DNA of 64,000 nt from Chitinophagaceae bacterium (GTDB taxonomy: Bacteria > Bacteroidota > Bacteroidia > Chitinophagales > UBA10324): NCBI GenBank assembly GCA_016717285.1, contig JADKFU010000005.1, forward strand, positions 1,348,501 through 1,412,500. The letters are read 5' to 3'. Below the pieces are notes generated by a model that was given only the letters and a program-made list of their open reading frames with translations, was not told where the DNA came from and searched no databases. Numbering within the stretch: the stretch's first letter is position 1; every line of letters begins with the position of its first letter. Both the position numbers and the translations under genes were made by a program. Of this stretch, positions 19,228 through 27,765 are shown in pieces.

Positions 19228-20346
19228 ATGGCAGAAGTAACATTGGAGCACCTTTCAAAAATTTATCCCGGTAGTAAAAAGAATGAAGCGCCATCAAAGG
19301 CCATCGACGATATCTCATTTACAGTGAAAGACAAGGAATTCATGGTGATTGTAGGTCCTTCAGGCTGTGGCAAATCTACATTGCTGAGAATGATTGCCGG
19401 TCTTGAAGACATCAGCGAAGGAACACTTTCGATTGATGGAAAAAAAATCAATGACCTCGATCCGAGCAACCGTGACATCGCTATGGTTTTCCAAAATTAT
19501 GCTTTGTATCCACACATGACTGTGTATGAAAACATGGCATTTGGTCTGAAGCTGAAAAAAATGCGGAAGGAAGAAATTAGAGAAAGAGTGATGCATACAG
19601 CAAAATTGCTGGAGATGGAAGGAGTGCTGGAGCGTAAACCAAAAACACTTTCCGGAGGGCAGCGACAACGCGTAGCTATCGGAAGAGCAATCATCAGGCG
19701 GCCGAAGGTTTTTTTGTTTGATGAACCACTCAGTAACCTGGATGCAAAACTGAGAAGCCAGATGCGGATTGAATTGCAAAAGCTGCATCATGAAATCAAT
19801 GCAACAATGATTTATGTAACGCATGATCAGACAGAAGCCATGACGCTGGGCAACAGAATTGCCGTGCTGAATAAAGGAAGACTGATGCAACTGGATACGC
19901 CGATGCATTTATACAAGGAGCCCGACAACAAGTTTGTTGCAGGGTTTATAGGATCACCTACCATGAATTTTATGAGCGGCACTATTGAACAGCAGGAAGG
20001 TTTTTGTTTTATACACCAGGCAGCAAAATTTAAATTATCACTGCCTGATGTCTCTGCGTCATTAAAAAATTATACGGGCAAGCAAGTGGTGATCGGGATC
20101 AGGCCTGAACACATTCTTTTAACAGGTGCTGAAGATCAAGATCAAATGAGCGATTGTGTGCTTGAAATAACAGCGTATGAAAATATGGGCAATGAACAGT
20201 TGGTGTATCTTTCTTTAGCTGATCAGACACTTATTGCAGGGAGGCCACCCAATGAATCTGTAGCGATAGGAGAGAAAACCGGGGTAAAGTTCGGGCTGGA
20301 TAAACTCGTATTCATGGATGCCGTTTCAGGAATGGTTATAAAATAG
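19228..20346 (+). CDS. Sugar ABC transporter ATPase, MalK/UgpC type
   Basis: A 372-residue ATPase that powers the sugar importer. Walker A GPSGCGKST lies at residues 43-51, then the Q-loop FQNYALYPHMTVYENM, the signature LSGGQRQRVAIGRA, Walker B VFLFDEPLSNLDAKLR and the switch His in IYVTHDQTEA. The C-terminal third is the TOBE/OB regulatory domain (VIGIRPEHI), typical of carbohydrate ATPases. In many bacteria this subunit is encoded away from the permeases and shared; here it closes the operon, suggesting a dedicated importer. Confidence 0.95.
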   Translation: MAEVTLEHLSKIYPGSKKNEAPSKAIDDISFTVKDKEFMVIVGPSGCGKSTLLRMIAGLEDISEGTLSIDGKKINDLDPSNRDIAMVFQNYALYPHMTVYENMAFGLKLKKMRKEEIRERVMHTAKLLEMEGVLERKPKTLSGGQRQRVAIGRAIIRRPKVFLFDEPLSNLDAKLRSQMRIELQKLHHEINATMIYVTHDQTEAMTLGNRIAVLNKGRLMQLDTPMHLYKEPDNKFVAGFIGSPTMNFMSGTIEQQEGFCFIHQAAKFKLSLPDVSASLKNYTGKQVVIGIRPEHILLTGAEDQDQMSDCVLEITAYENMGNEQLVYLSLADQTLIAGRPPNESVAIGEKTGVKFGLDKLVFMDAVSGMVIK

Positions 20347-20415
20347 TTTTGCCCGTAGCATTCTGATATAAACTTGTTATGCTGAGCAGGCATCTGTCTT
20401 TCGGAGAAAGTATTT

Positions 20416-20441
20416 GTCATTCTGAGCGAAGCGAAGAATCT
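20416..20441 (+). repeat. REP-like 26-bp repeat, left copy
   Basis: Begins GTCATTCTGAGCGAAGCGAA. It lies 4 bases beyond the stop of the GIY-YIG gene and is inverted relative to the copies at 20825 and beyond. The same element occurs at 20995, 21060, 21124, 31442 and 31512. Copies differ by a few bases. Confidence 0.85.
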
Positions 20442-20445
20442 GCCC

Positions 20446-20778
20446 TTAACCTAAATTATCATCCACAGGCGGCCATTCCTCGAACAATTCTTTATTTAAA
20501 AAACGGAATTGCGGATTCATCGTCCGTATCAAATCCTCTTTCTTTTTTCTTGTCCATCCTTTGATTTCTTTCTCGCGTGCAATAGCGTTATCTACATGCT
20601 GAAAGTGCTCATAGTAAAGCAAGTAAAAGACATGGTACCTGCCGGTAAATGTTTTTGGCTTGCCTCTGTTTTCAAAATGACTAAGAATACGTTCTGCTAA
20701 ATCATTGGTAACGCCGGTGTAGAGAACTGTCTTCTTGTAGTTGGTGAGGAGGTATACATAAAAATGGTAGTCTTTCAT
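20446..20778 (-). CDS. GIY-YIG nuclease family protein
   Basis: A 110-residue single-domain endonuclease of the small bacterial GIY-YIG group (COG2827/UPF0213-like). The core reads YVYLLTNYKKTVLYTGVTND, where VYLL and YTG stand for the GIY and YIG halves; the catalytic Arg should be in LAERILSH, and the Glu in AIAREKEIKGWTRKKKEDLI, with a final Asn in TMNPQ. It is bracketed by inverted copies of the REP-like repeat (20416-20441 and 20825-20850), so gene and repeats look like a unit of about 435 bases. The cellular role of this family is unknown; mobilisation of the repeats is a hypothesis. Confidence 0.85.
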   Translation of the reverse strand: MKDYHFYVYLLTNYKKTVLYTGVTNDLAERILSHFENRGKPKTFTGRYHVFYLLYYEHFQHVDNAIAREKEIKGWTRKKKEDLIRTMNPQFRFLNKELFEEWPPVDDNLG

Positions 20779-21222
20779 TAAATTGAATATGGATTTTATA
20801 GACGTGCAATAATTCGGATATTATAGATTCTTCGCCGCGCTCAGAATGACGAACATGAGGCACAGAATGACAAATATTTTGTGTATTATAAATTCTTCGG
20901 TGAACAAAGTAATAATTTTTTATGGTCGGGTAGATTTTTTACACTCCACAGAATGACAAACGTATGCTCAGCATGACCAATTGATTGTTGGTGTAGATTC
21001 TTCGCTACGCTCAGAATGACAAACCTGTTAATCAGATCGACAAATTCGCTATTGTGCATAGATTCTTCGTTGTGGTCAGAATGAAAACCTGTTGTTGAGA
21101 ATAACAATTTTTTTATCGTATATAGATTCTTCGCTGCGCTTAGAATGACAAACATAAACTCAGGATTACAAATATTGCGAATGAAGCACCTCTTCCTTCC
21201 ATCTTTTTCATAGCTTCACTTC
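20779..21222. other. Gene-free region filled by a REP-like tandem array
   Basis: This 444-base region holds no gene. From 20825 to about 21150 it is occupied by intact and decayed copies of the REP-like repeat at a spacing close to 64 bases. The remaining 70 bases lead into tsaE and should hold its promoter; no clear consensus was seen. Confidence 0.75.
20825..21149 (-). repeat. Tandem array of REP-like repeats, period about 64 bp
   Basis: Good copies (AGATTCTTCGCTNCGCTCAG followed by AATGAC) lie at 20825-20850, 20995-21020, 21060-21085 and 21124-21149. Decayed copies lie near 20889 and 20932. Most steps are 63-65 bases. After each copy the next bases often read AAAC and then a second weaker CAGNATGACAAA, so the true unit is probably the whole 64 bases. 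All face the opposite way to the copy at 20416. Confidence 0.8.
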
Positions 21223-21642
21223 ATGAAGAATCAAATCAAAATTGCTTCTTTGAAACAACTCCCGGAGGTTGCGCAGCAGATTTTGTCGTCTTGTGCAGGC
21301 AGTAAAATTTTCGCATTTTTAGGGGAAATGGGAAGCGGCAAAACAACAATCATTGCTGCATTGTGTAATCAATTAGGAGTGCAGGAACATATTTCAAGTC
21401 CTACTTTTGCAATCGTAAATGAATACGCCGGCGCCGGAATAATTTTTCACCTTGATCTCTTTCGCCTGCAAACCATCGATGAAGCCCTTGCAATCGGAAT
21501 TGAAGAGTATCTTTCGGGAAATGAATATTGTTTTGTTGAGTGGCCACAATTAATTGAACCATTGCTTCCGGTGGAAACTGTCCATATCAGCATAACGGTA
21601 ACTGAAGATCAACAAAGAATTTTGACGATAACACTGCCATGA
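21223..21642 (+). CDS. tsaE: tRNA threonylcarbamoyladenosine biosynthesis ATPase TsaE
   Basis: A 139-residue P-loop ATPase that supports the TsaB-TsaD complex making t6A37 in tRNAs that read ANN codons. The Walker A region is FLGEMGSGKTTIIAALC at residues about 32-48, followed by the family motif SSPTFAIVNEYAG and HLDLFRL. Full length for TsaE. Its stop overlaps the start of alanine dehydrogenase by 4 bases (ATGA), so the two are translated as a pair. Confidence 0.95.
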   Translation: MKNQIKIASLKQLPEVAQQILSSCAGSKIFAFLGEMGSGKTTIIAALCNQLGVQEHISSPTFAIVNEYAGAGIIFHLDLFRLQTIDEALAIGIEEYLSGNEYCFVEWPQLIEPLLPVETVHISITVTEDQQRILTITLP

Positions 21643-22868
21643 GTGATGAGAAAAAAATAAAACTGCCGGAAGAACTGAAATCCGGAATTGGTCTGGCTCC
21701 ACAGGAATCGCTGCTGGAGGTACCCCGGAAACAGGATCAACTTTTTGTTGGTATCCCGAAAGAGCGTCATTTCCAGGAAAACAGGGTTGCACTTACTCCC
21801 GGTGCTGTTTCGATATTGGTTGGACATGATCACCGGATTATTGTGGAATCCAAAGCAGGTGAAGGTTCACATATTTCTGATACAGAATATTCCGAATGCG
21901 GGGCGGGGATCGCATACCATGCAAAGGAAATTTTTAATGCGCATATCATATTGAAGGTTGCTCCGCTTTCCGAGCAGGAGATTCATATGTTACATCCTAA
22001 CCAGATTATTATTTCACCCATTCATCTTCCAACTGTCACAGAGCACTATCTGGAATTGTTACTTCAGAAAAAAGTGATTGCACTTGCTTACGAATACATA
22101 CAGGATGAATCCGGCTCCTTTCCAATTGTTGGAAGCATGAGTGAGATTGCGGGTAGCACCGCCATTTTAATTGCCGCGGAATTATTGAGTAATCTTAATC
22201 ATGGTAAAGGAATTTTATTAGGTGGCATTGCCGGTGTTCCTCCTGCAAATGTGGTGATACTTGGTGCAGGAACGGTTGGTGAAAATGCCGCGCGTACAGC
22301 CATTGCATTAGGTGCTGAAGTAAAAATATTCGACAACTCTATTTATAAATTAAAACGACTTCAACGCAATATTGGCGCAAGGGTGTTCACTTCTATTATC
22401 CGGCAGGACGTACTGGCAAAGGCTTTGGCGCGAGCCGATGTAGCGGTGGGAGCAGTGCATTCAAAATCAGGTCGTGCACCCATAATTGTTACCGAAGATA
22501 TGGTGTCGCACATGCGTCCCGGCTCAGTGATTGTTGATGTAAGTATTGATCAGGGAGGTTGTTTCGAAACATCGGAAGTTACGACGCATACCAATCCGAT
22601 CTTCAAGAAATTTGACATCATTCATTATTGTGTGCCCAATATTCCCTCTCGCGTTCCAAGAACTGCTTCACAAGCTATCAGTAATGTATTAACCACCATG
22701 CTGCTCGAGGCAAGTGAGTTGGGTGGGTTTGATAAGCTGATGAGCGTGCATCCTCACATCCGCAATGGAGTATATGTTTATAAAGGAACACTTACCAATC
22801 GCCATCTGAGCGAAAAGTTCAACATGAAGAGTACGGATTTGAATTTGCTTTTTGCTTCAGGAATGTAG
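21639..22868 (+). CDS. ald: Alanine dehydrogenase
   Basis: A 409-residue NAD-dependent enzyme that interconverts alanine with pyruvate and ammonia. Landmarks: FVGIPKERHFQENRVALTPG at about residues 31-50, the substrate Lys in AHIILKVAPLS, a His in ISPIHLPTV, GSMSEIAGSTA, and the NAD-binding loop VILGAGTVGENAARTA, then DVSIDQGGCFETS. About 30 residues precede the usual start of the family fold, a small N-terminal extension. The closely related transhydrogenase alpha subunit is the alternative, but the DQGGCFETS region and the lack of a membrane domain favour alanine dehydrogenase. Coupled to tsaE by a 4-base overlap. Confidence 0.88.
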   Translation: MSDEKKIKLPEELKSGIGLAPQESLLEVPRKQDQLFVGIPKERHFQENRVALTPGAVSILVGHDHRIIVESKAGEGSHISDTEYSECGAGIAYHAKEIFNAHIILKVAPLSEQEIHMLHPNQIIISPIHLPTVTEHYLELLLQKKVIALAYEYIQDESGSFPIVGSMSEIAGSTAILIAAELLSNLNHGKGILLGGIAGVPPANVVILGAGTVGENAARTAIALGAEVKIFDNSIYKLKRLQRNIGARVFTSIIRQDVLAKALARADVAVGAVHSKSGRAPIIVTEDMVSHMRPGSVIVDVSIDQGGCFETSEVTTHTNPIFKKFDIIHYCVPNIPSRVPRTASQAISNVLTTMLLEASELGGFDKLMSVHPHIRNGVYVYKGTLTNRHLSEKFNMKSTDLNLLFASGM

Positions 22869-22870
22869 AG

Positions 22871-22973
22871 AATTAGGAATTAGGAATTAATTTGGGACGT
22901 ACATCATAGAATTTAGCAATAAGACTAAAGACTACTAACGACTAAGGACTAACGACTCCGGACTAAGGACTTA
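22871..22973. repeat. Low-complexity tract of GAATTAG and GACTAAGGACTAAC words
   Basis: Downstream of alanine dehydrogenase there are tandem variants of GGAATTA (22871-22890) and GACTAAGGACTAAC (22923-22973). The tract ends just before the convergent permease/M1 gene. No coding potential. Confidence 0.75.
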
Positions 22974-22994
22974 CCACCCTGGTTCCTCATTAAA

Positions 22995-25900
22995 TTATTT
23001 CTTCTCGTCTACGTCTTTCAGATTATCATCCGGCATCCTGTCAATCAGGTAATAATTAGGATCAATCCCTGCTTTATCCGGTTGTTGATCAACTGTAAAT
23101 AGGTAAGTGTTTTTATCCGCTGCCACTTTTACTTTTTCACTGTATAACTGCTTCCCGGTTTTTTTGCCTTCTTCAGGAACTGCCAGCGCTCCGATTTCGA
23201 TCCAGTCGTTGATGGGAACCTTTGTTTCTTTCCCCAGCGAATCAGCTTTGTATTTTTCGGATTGCACATTCATCGTGACTTCAAATTTACCGTCCGGCAA
23301 TTTTTTATAGGATGCATCCAGGGTTCGGTTATTAAAAATGGTCATGTCGTAAAAAAGATCTTTAATAATGTATTTCAGGGAGTCAGGTGTTTCTTTTTCA
23401 AACCGCTCCACCAGTTGATAGGAATTAGGATAAGGAGGATTCCTGTAAGCGAAGGAGTCTATCATGTTTTTCAATGCGAAGTTGATGCTGTCTTCACCAA
23501 TCATTTCTTTCAGATAATACATCACTACACTTCCTTTCCGGTAATGAATGTATCCCTGTTCTTCCACTTTCATTAAAGGAGTTTCTTTAATTGTTTCGGC
23601 ACCACGAGAACGGAGATAACGATCCATTTCATACTTTAAAAATTTATGCATCTGTTCTTTACCGTACATATCTTCCATTACCATGAGTGCAGAATATTGT
23701 GCCATGGTTTCTGACAACAGTGTTGCGCCCTGCATGTTGGCACCAATCACCTGGTGGGCCCACCATTGATGTCCAACTTCATGCGCCACTACGTAATAAA
23801 CCATATCAATGTCTTCAGGGTCTTCAAGATTTGCGATGAAGCCGATACTTTCTGAATAAGGCATGGTTCCGGGAAAGGCCTGTGCGAAAGAAGCATATCG
23901 CGGGAATTCAATGATGCGTGCCTGGTGGTGATAATAGGGTCCGAAGTTTTCAGTGTAATATTTCAGTGAATTTTTCAGTGAGCTGACCATTTTGTCTACG
24001 TTGTATTCATGACCTTTGGTATAATAAACTTCCACATCAATGTCTTTATACTTATCGCGTTTCACTTCATAACGGGCAGAAATAAAGGAGTAAAAGTTCA
24101 TTGATTTATGATCCAGCTTATAGTGGAAATAATGACGGTCACCTGCTGTCCATTCTTTCAATAAAGAACCCGGAGCTACAGCAATCTGGTCTTTCGATGT
24201 GCTCATTACGGTTTCTACATTCACCCAATCAGAGCTGTTACTCAGGTAAGTGTTCATACAGGCATCGCTACAGTTGCGTACGAGAGCGGGCATGCGTTCC
24301 CGTTCAGGCAACTTGCATTTCTTGCGACGGTTTTTATCGGCTATTTCGTTACCTGACTGATAACCGATCTGTGGGAGTACATCCGCATTGTTGAAAAAGG
24401 AACCATTGGCAACGATCTGCGTAAAGCGCACATTGTTCTCAAAGCCTTTGCTTAGATAATCTGAAGTTATTTTTATGGGCAGGCTGTCACCAGGCTGTAA
24501 TGGTTGTTTCAATTGATAGATCCGATACAGATGATTTTTGTCGTCAAGAACGACTGTGGCATCAGGCAAATCAATTACAATATCAAATCCATCAACCATT
24601 GAAAAATGAATGGAGTCTATTGCTTTGCCTCCGGCATTCCATGCAATTGCATCGGTCACTACGTGCAGATTGCGTGCTTCAGGATAAAGATCGATTTGAT
24701 AATGAATATCCGTTATCCGCGGCTGATTAATGTTTTCATATTTCTTGTAAAGTCTTTCATATTCCGCCTGCGAAATTTCCTGTGCTCTTGGTGTGTTGTA
24801 GTGATTGAGCACTTTTGTGTTGTAAAAAACAAATCCCGCTGAAAATATCCATGTTATTAGTAACGTGAAGGTGATCCATTGGTAACTTCCCTTAAAAGAA
24901 GCTCTTGCAGCATTCCACCTGTTTTTAAAAGCCGTTTCTTTCCCTCGCATCCAGAAAGCCACTACGCACATCACAAGCAAACCCGAAAAAAGAAACCAGT
25001 ACAGATTAAACCAGGCAAGGCCTTGTGTATACGGATTTAATCCATTCATATCAGAATAAGTATGGTTGGGAATACTTCCGAAAATAACCATATTGGAAAC
25101 TACATCTATCGACGACCACGCAAACAGATTGGCAATTATAAATGCAATGAAAAGGAAGTATGCAATGTAACGGTTGTTAACGATCGTATGAATAAAAAGC
25201 GAAAGTGCGATCAGGAAGCAGAAGAACAGCAGATCAAGCACGAGCAATTCAATAAAATATTCACCTGGTTTATAATCATGAAATCCATACAATGTTTGCG
25301 TAACAACGCCAGTAATCAAAGCGACGAGCAGTATTACCCCGACAATTAAAATCATGGAAATCAACTTGGAAATGGGAGATATCCATTTTGCAAACGGCAA
25401 TGCATCATAGATGTCGTTCACTTTTGCATCGCGTTCTTTCCATACCAATACCCCTGTGTAAAAAGTGATGATGGCAATCAGAAAGAGATACAATGTTCCG
25501 CGTATGCTGTCAATAATGGTATACGTAACCGGAAAGGATTTATTTCCATAACCAGAATCAGTTACAAAAGCCATGGAAGAAGCCATGTTGATGATGCCTG
25601 CAAGAATGATGACTATGAATGCTGTACTTTTCAAAATGCCGAAGAAATCGAGTCTTACCTGGTTGATGAATTGTTTGAATTGCTGTGAAGCGGCATTTGA
25701 AAATGAAGTTGCGGGCAATTTCTGAAACATGCCGTAGGAAGGACGAAGTTCTTTTACTGCTGGCGCTGCGCGTTTTTTTCTGCGTGATTTTTCTGTGAAT
25801 GAAAATCTTGCAAAAGTAAATGTCAGTATGGCTGCCGCTGCTGCCAGCCAGATCAGCCTGTTCACAAGCATGATACCTGTTAATCCGAGTGACATTGAAT

Positions 25901-26585
25901 TCTTATCTGCCACTGTCCAGTATTTAGTGGCAACAGAAAATGTGCGGATGCCGAATGGATCGATGAGTGTACCTAAATATTCATTCTTTAAATCTCTTAC
26001 GAGTCCATTGGCAATTCCATAACCTACCAGTAAAAGAATAGTAGCTATGAATGAATAAATCGTACTTCTGGTAAGTGCTGCAATCGCAAAAATAAATGCG
26101 CCTGCGAACAGGATGTTCGGAATGATAAATACAATCAGCCCCATCAGGTGGCCATCTATAAATGTTGGACCAACACGTGCAGGATCAACCCACGGCATCA
26201 GCACCCCTAAAATATTTCCAACAGAAACACCTAAGAAAGGAATAATAGAAACGAAGACAGCACCACAAAACCGGCCCAGCAGAAAACTGATTTTTTTTAA
26301 TGGTGTAGAAAAAATGATCTGATGGGTGTTAAAATTAAAATCCCGTGCTGCTGCTACATTCAGAAAGGCAGTCACCATCAGCAAGCTGATGATCGACATG
26401 ACTGCGTAAAAATTTTCAACAACAAATGGAGCGTTCTTGTTTACGTTCCCAACTGAGCCTCCCACCTGCACTGAATCACTGCTCGTGGCACCAAATATCA
26501 GCAGCGCGTTGACGAATAAAAAAATGAACACCATTGGCTGCTTCAGCCAGTATCTTATTTCAAAGCGGAAAATGTTCCAGAACAT
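22995..26585 (-). CDS. ABC-2 type permease fused to an M1-type metallopeptidase
   Basis: A 1,196-residue fusion. Residues 1-600 hold about a dozen membrane segments in two ABC-2 permease-like halves; residues about 640-1190 are a gluzincin peptidase. Zinc ligands are His935 and His939 in HEVGHQWW and Glu959 in LSETMAQYS. The spacer between the second His and the Glu is 19 residues, against 18 in textbook M1 enzymes. The exopeptidase GAMEN motif is not present; the matching place reads FPGTMPYSESIGF. The ATPase gene lies 93 bases upstream on the same strand, giving a complete ABC unit. The peptidase part should face the periplasm. The substrate is unknown; peptide export or processing is a reasonable guess. 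Confidence 0.88.
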   Translation of the reverse strand: MFWNIFRFEIRYWLKQPMVFIFLFVNALLIFGATSSDSVQVGGSVGNVNKNAPFVVENFYAVMSIISLLMVTAFLNVAAARDFNFNTHQIIFSTPLKKISFLLGRFCGAVFVSIIPFLGVSVGNILGVLMPWVDPARVGPTFIDGHLMGLIVFIIPNILFAGAFIFAIAALTRSTIYSFIATILLLVGYGIANGLVRDLKNEYLGTLIDPFGIRTFSVATKYWTVADKNSMSLGLTGIMLVNRLIWLAAAAAILTFTFARFSFTEKSRRKKRAAPAVKELRPSYGMFQKLPATSFSNAASQQFKQFINQVRLDFFGILKSTAFIVIILAGIINMASSMAFVTDSGYGNKSFPVTYTIIDSIRGTLYLFLIAIITFYTGVLVWKERDAKVNDIYDALPFAKWISPISKLISMILIVGVILLVALITGVVTQTLYGFHDYKPGEYFIELLVLDLLFFCFLIALSLFIHTIVNNRYIAYFLFIAFIIANLFAWSSIDVVSNMVIFGSIPNHTYSDMNGLNPYTQGLAWFNLYWFLFSGLLVMCVVAFWMRGKETAFKNRWNAARASFKGSYQWITFTLLITWIFSAGFVFYNTKVLNHYNTPRAQEISQAEYERLYKKYENINQPRITDIHYQIDLYPEARNLHVVTDAIAWNAGGKAIDSIHFSMVDGFDIVIDLPDATVVLDDKNHLYRIYQLKQPLQPGDSLPIKITSDYLSKGFENNVRFTQIVANGSFFNNADVLPQIGYQSGNEIADKNRRKKCKLPERERMPALVRNCSDACMNTYLSNSSDWVNVETVMSTSKDQIAVAPGSLLKEWTAGDRHYFHYKLDHKSMNFYSFISARYEVKRDKYKDIDVEVYYTKGHEYNVDKMVSSLKNSLKYYTENFGPYYHHQARIIEFPRYASFAQAFPGTMPYSESIGFIANLEDPEDIDMVYYVVAHEVGHQWWAHQVIGANMQGATLLSETMAQYSALMVMEDMYGKEQMHKFLKYEMDRYLRSRGAETIKETPLMKVEEQGYIHYRKGSVVMYYLKEMIGEDSINFALKNMIDSFAYRNPPYPNSYQLVERFEKETPDSLKYIIKDLFYDMTIFNNRTLDASYKKLPDGKFEVTMNVQSEKYKADSLGKETKVPINDWIEIGALAVPEEGKKTGKQLYSEKVKVAADKNTYLFTVDQQPDKAGIDPNYYLIDRMPDDNLKDVDEKK

Positions 26586-26677
26586 ATTAGCGTGTGAGGG
26601 TGAGAAAATTCAGAGATAGTTAAAAGTGCAGGACTTAATTTGCAGCGTTATTAAAAAGTAATTCAGCAACAGCCAAA

Positions 26678-27544
26678 TCAGTTTAATCCTGCAATGCGTG
26701 AAAAGAAAACATCTTCGAGGTCCGCTTCAACGGGTGAGAATCCATCTCCGGGATCATCGGTATTGAATACATGAATCAAAGGTTTTCCACTTACCATGCG
26801 CGTTGAAATCACACGGTAACGATTCATGAACTCCTGTATCTCTGATTTTGAAATATACCTGGTCCATATTTTATTGGATAGCGAAAGCAGTGCATCATTC
26901 GGCGAACCTGAATAGAGTAAAGTTCCTTTGTCAATAATCGCCATGTTGGAACACAATTCTTTTACATCATCCACAATGTGGGTGGAAAGAATCACGATCC
27001 TGTTTTCACCGATTTCGGAAAGTAAATTATAAAACCGGTTGCGCTCTCCGGGATCCAGTCCCGCAGTGGGTTCATCCACAATAATCAGCTTCGGATCCCC
27101 AAGCAATGCTTGCGCAATACCAAACCGTTGCTTCATGCCACCTGAAAAACCACTCAATGATTTTTTGCGGTCGTCATATAAATTCACTTTTTGCAGCAGC
27201 GACTGCACCAGTTCTTTTCTGCCCACTGTCAATCCTTTCAGTACAGCGATATGAGCCAGCATATCCTGCGCGGAAACTTTGGGATAGACACCGAATTCCT
27301 GTGGAAGATATCCGAGTATTTTGCGAACCGCCATTTTATCTTTTAAAACATCAATGCCTTCCAGGTGAATACTCCCACTGTCTGCATCCTGTAGGGTTGC
27401 AATGGTGCGCATGAGCGTGGATTTACCAGCTCCATTTGGACCCAGCAATCCATACATTCCTGTTGGAATGGTAAGTGTAACATCGTTTAGGGCAATAACT
27501 CCGTTGGAATAGGTTTTCGACAAGCCTTGAATGGAAAGCTCCAT
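26678..27544 (-). CDS. ABC transporter ATP-binding protein
   Basis: A 288-residue ATPase for the permease/M1 fusion downstream. Walker A GPNGAGKST is near residue 35, the signature is LSGFSGGMKQRFGIAQALLG, Walker B is LIIVDEPTAGLDPGER, and the switch His is in ILSTHIVDDV. The C-terminal 70 residues, with a late SPVEADLEDVFFSRI, are usual for drug/peptide or ABC-2 export ATPases. First gene of a two-gene minus-strand operon. Confidence 0.93.
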   Translation of the reverse strand: MELSIQGLSKTYSNGVIALNDVTLTIPTGMYGLLGPNGAGKSTLMRTIATLQDADSGSIHLEGIDVLKDKMAVRKILGYLPQEFGVYPKVSAQDMLAHIAVLKGLTVGRKELVQSLLQKVNLYDDRKKSLSGFSGGMKQRFGIAQALLGDPKLIIVDEPTAGLDPGERNRFYNLLSEIGENRIVILSTHIVDDVKELCSNMAIIDKGTLLYSGSPNDALLSLSNKIWTRYISKSEIQEFMNRYRVISTRMVSGKPLIHVFNTDDPGDGFSPVEADLEDVFFSRIAGLN

Positions 27545-27765
27545 GATTTGGTTTTTTTACAATGATAAAGAATGAGAGGTAAAAGAAGGTAGAAAAGTTA
27601 CAGATGTTATTTTATTTAGATGAAGGCGTTCAATTTATCGATGAGCATTGTTAAAAATGATTTTTTGTAATATTAAAAGGAGGATGTCTTATCATGCACT
27701 CAATGTGTTTGTAAATTCATGTTGATTCAAACCATTAATTGATTTATTTTACGGCGACTTTTTAA

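Noticed and set aside
19360..19908. 182-codon ORF antisense to the MalK-like gene
   Set aside because: The sense frame has all ATPase motifs; the antisense protein is His/Cys-rich noise.
20397..20410. Hairpin CTTTC-GGA-GAAAG as terminator after the MalK-like gene
   Set aside because: The stem is only 5 bp and no T run follows; too weak to call.
20825..21149. CRISPR-like array (26-base repeats with 38-base spacers)
   Set aside because: The copies differ from each other, spacers share words, no leader or cas genes are present, and single copies occur elsewhere. A decayed REP-like array explains it better.
20886..21155. 89-codon ORF on the minus strand with repeated ILSAAKNL words
   Set aside because: It is simply the translation of the REP-like array; the repeated words come from the repeat DNA.
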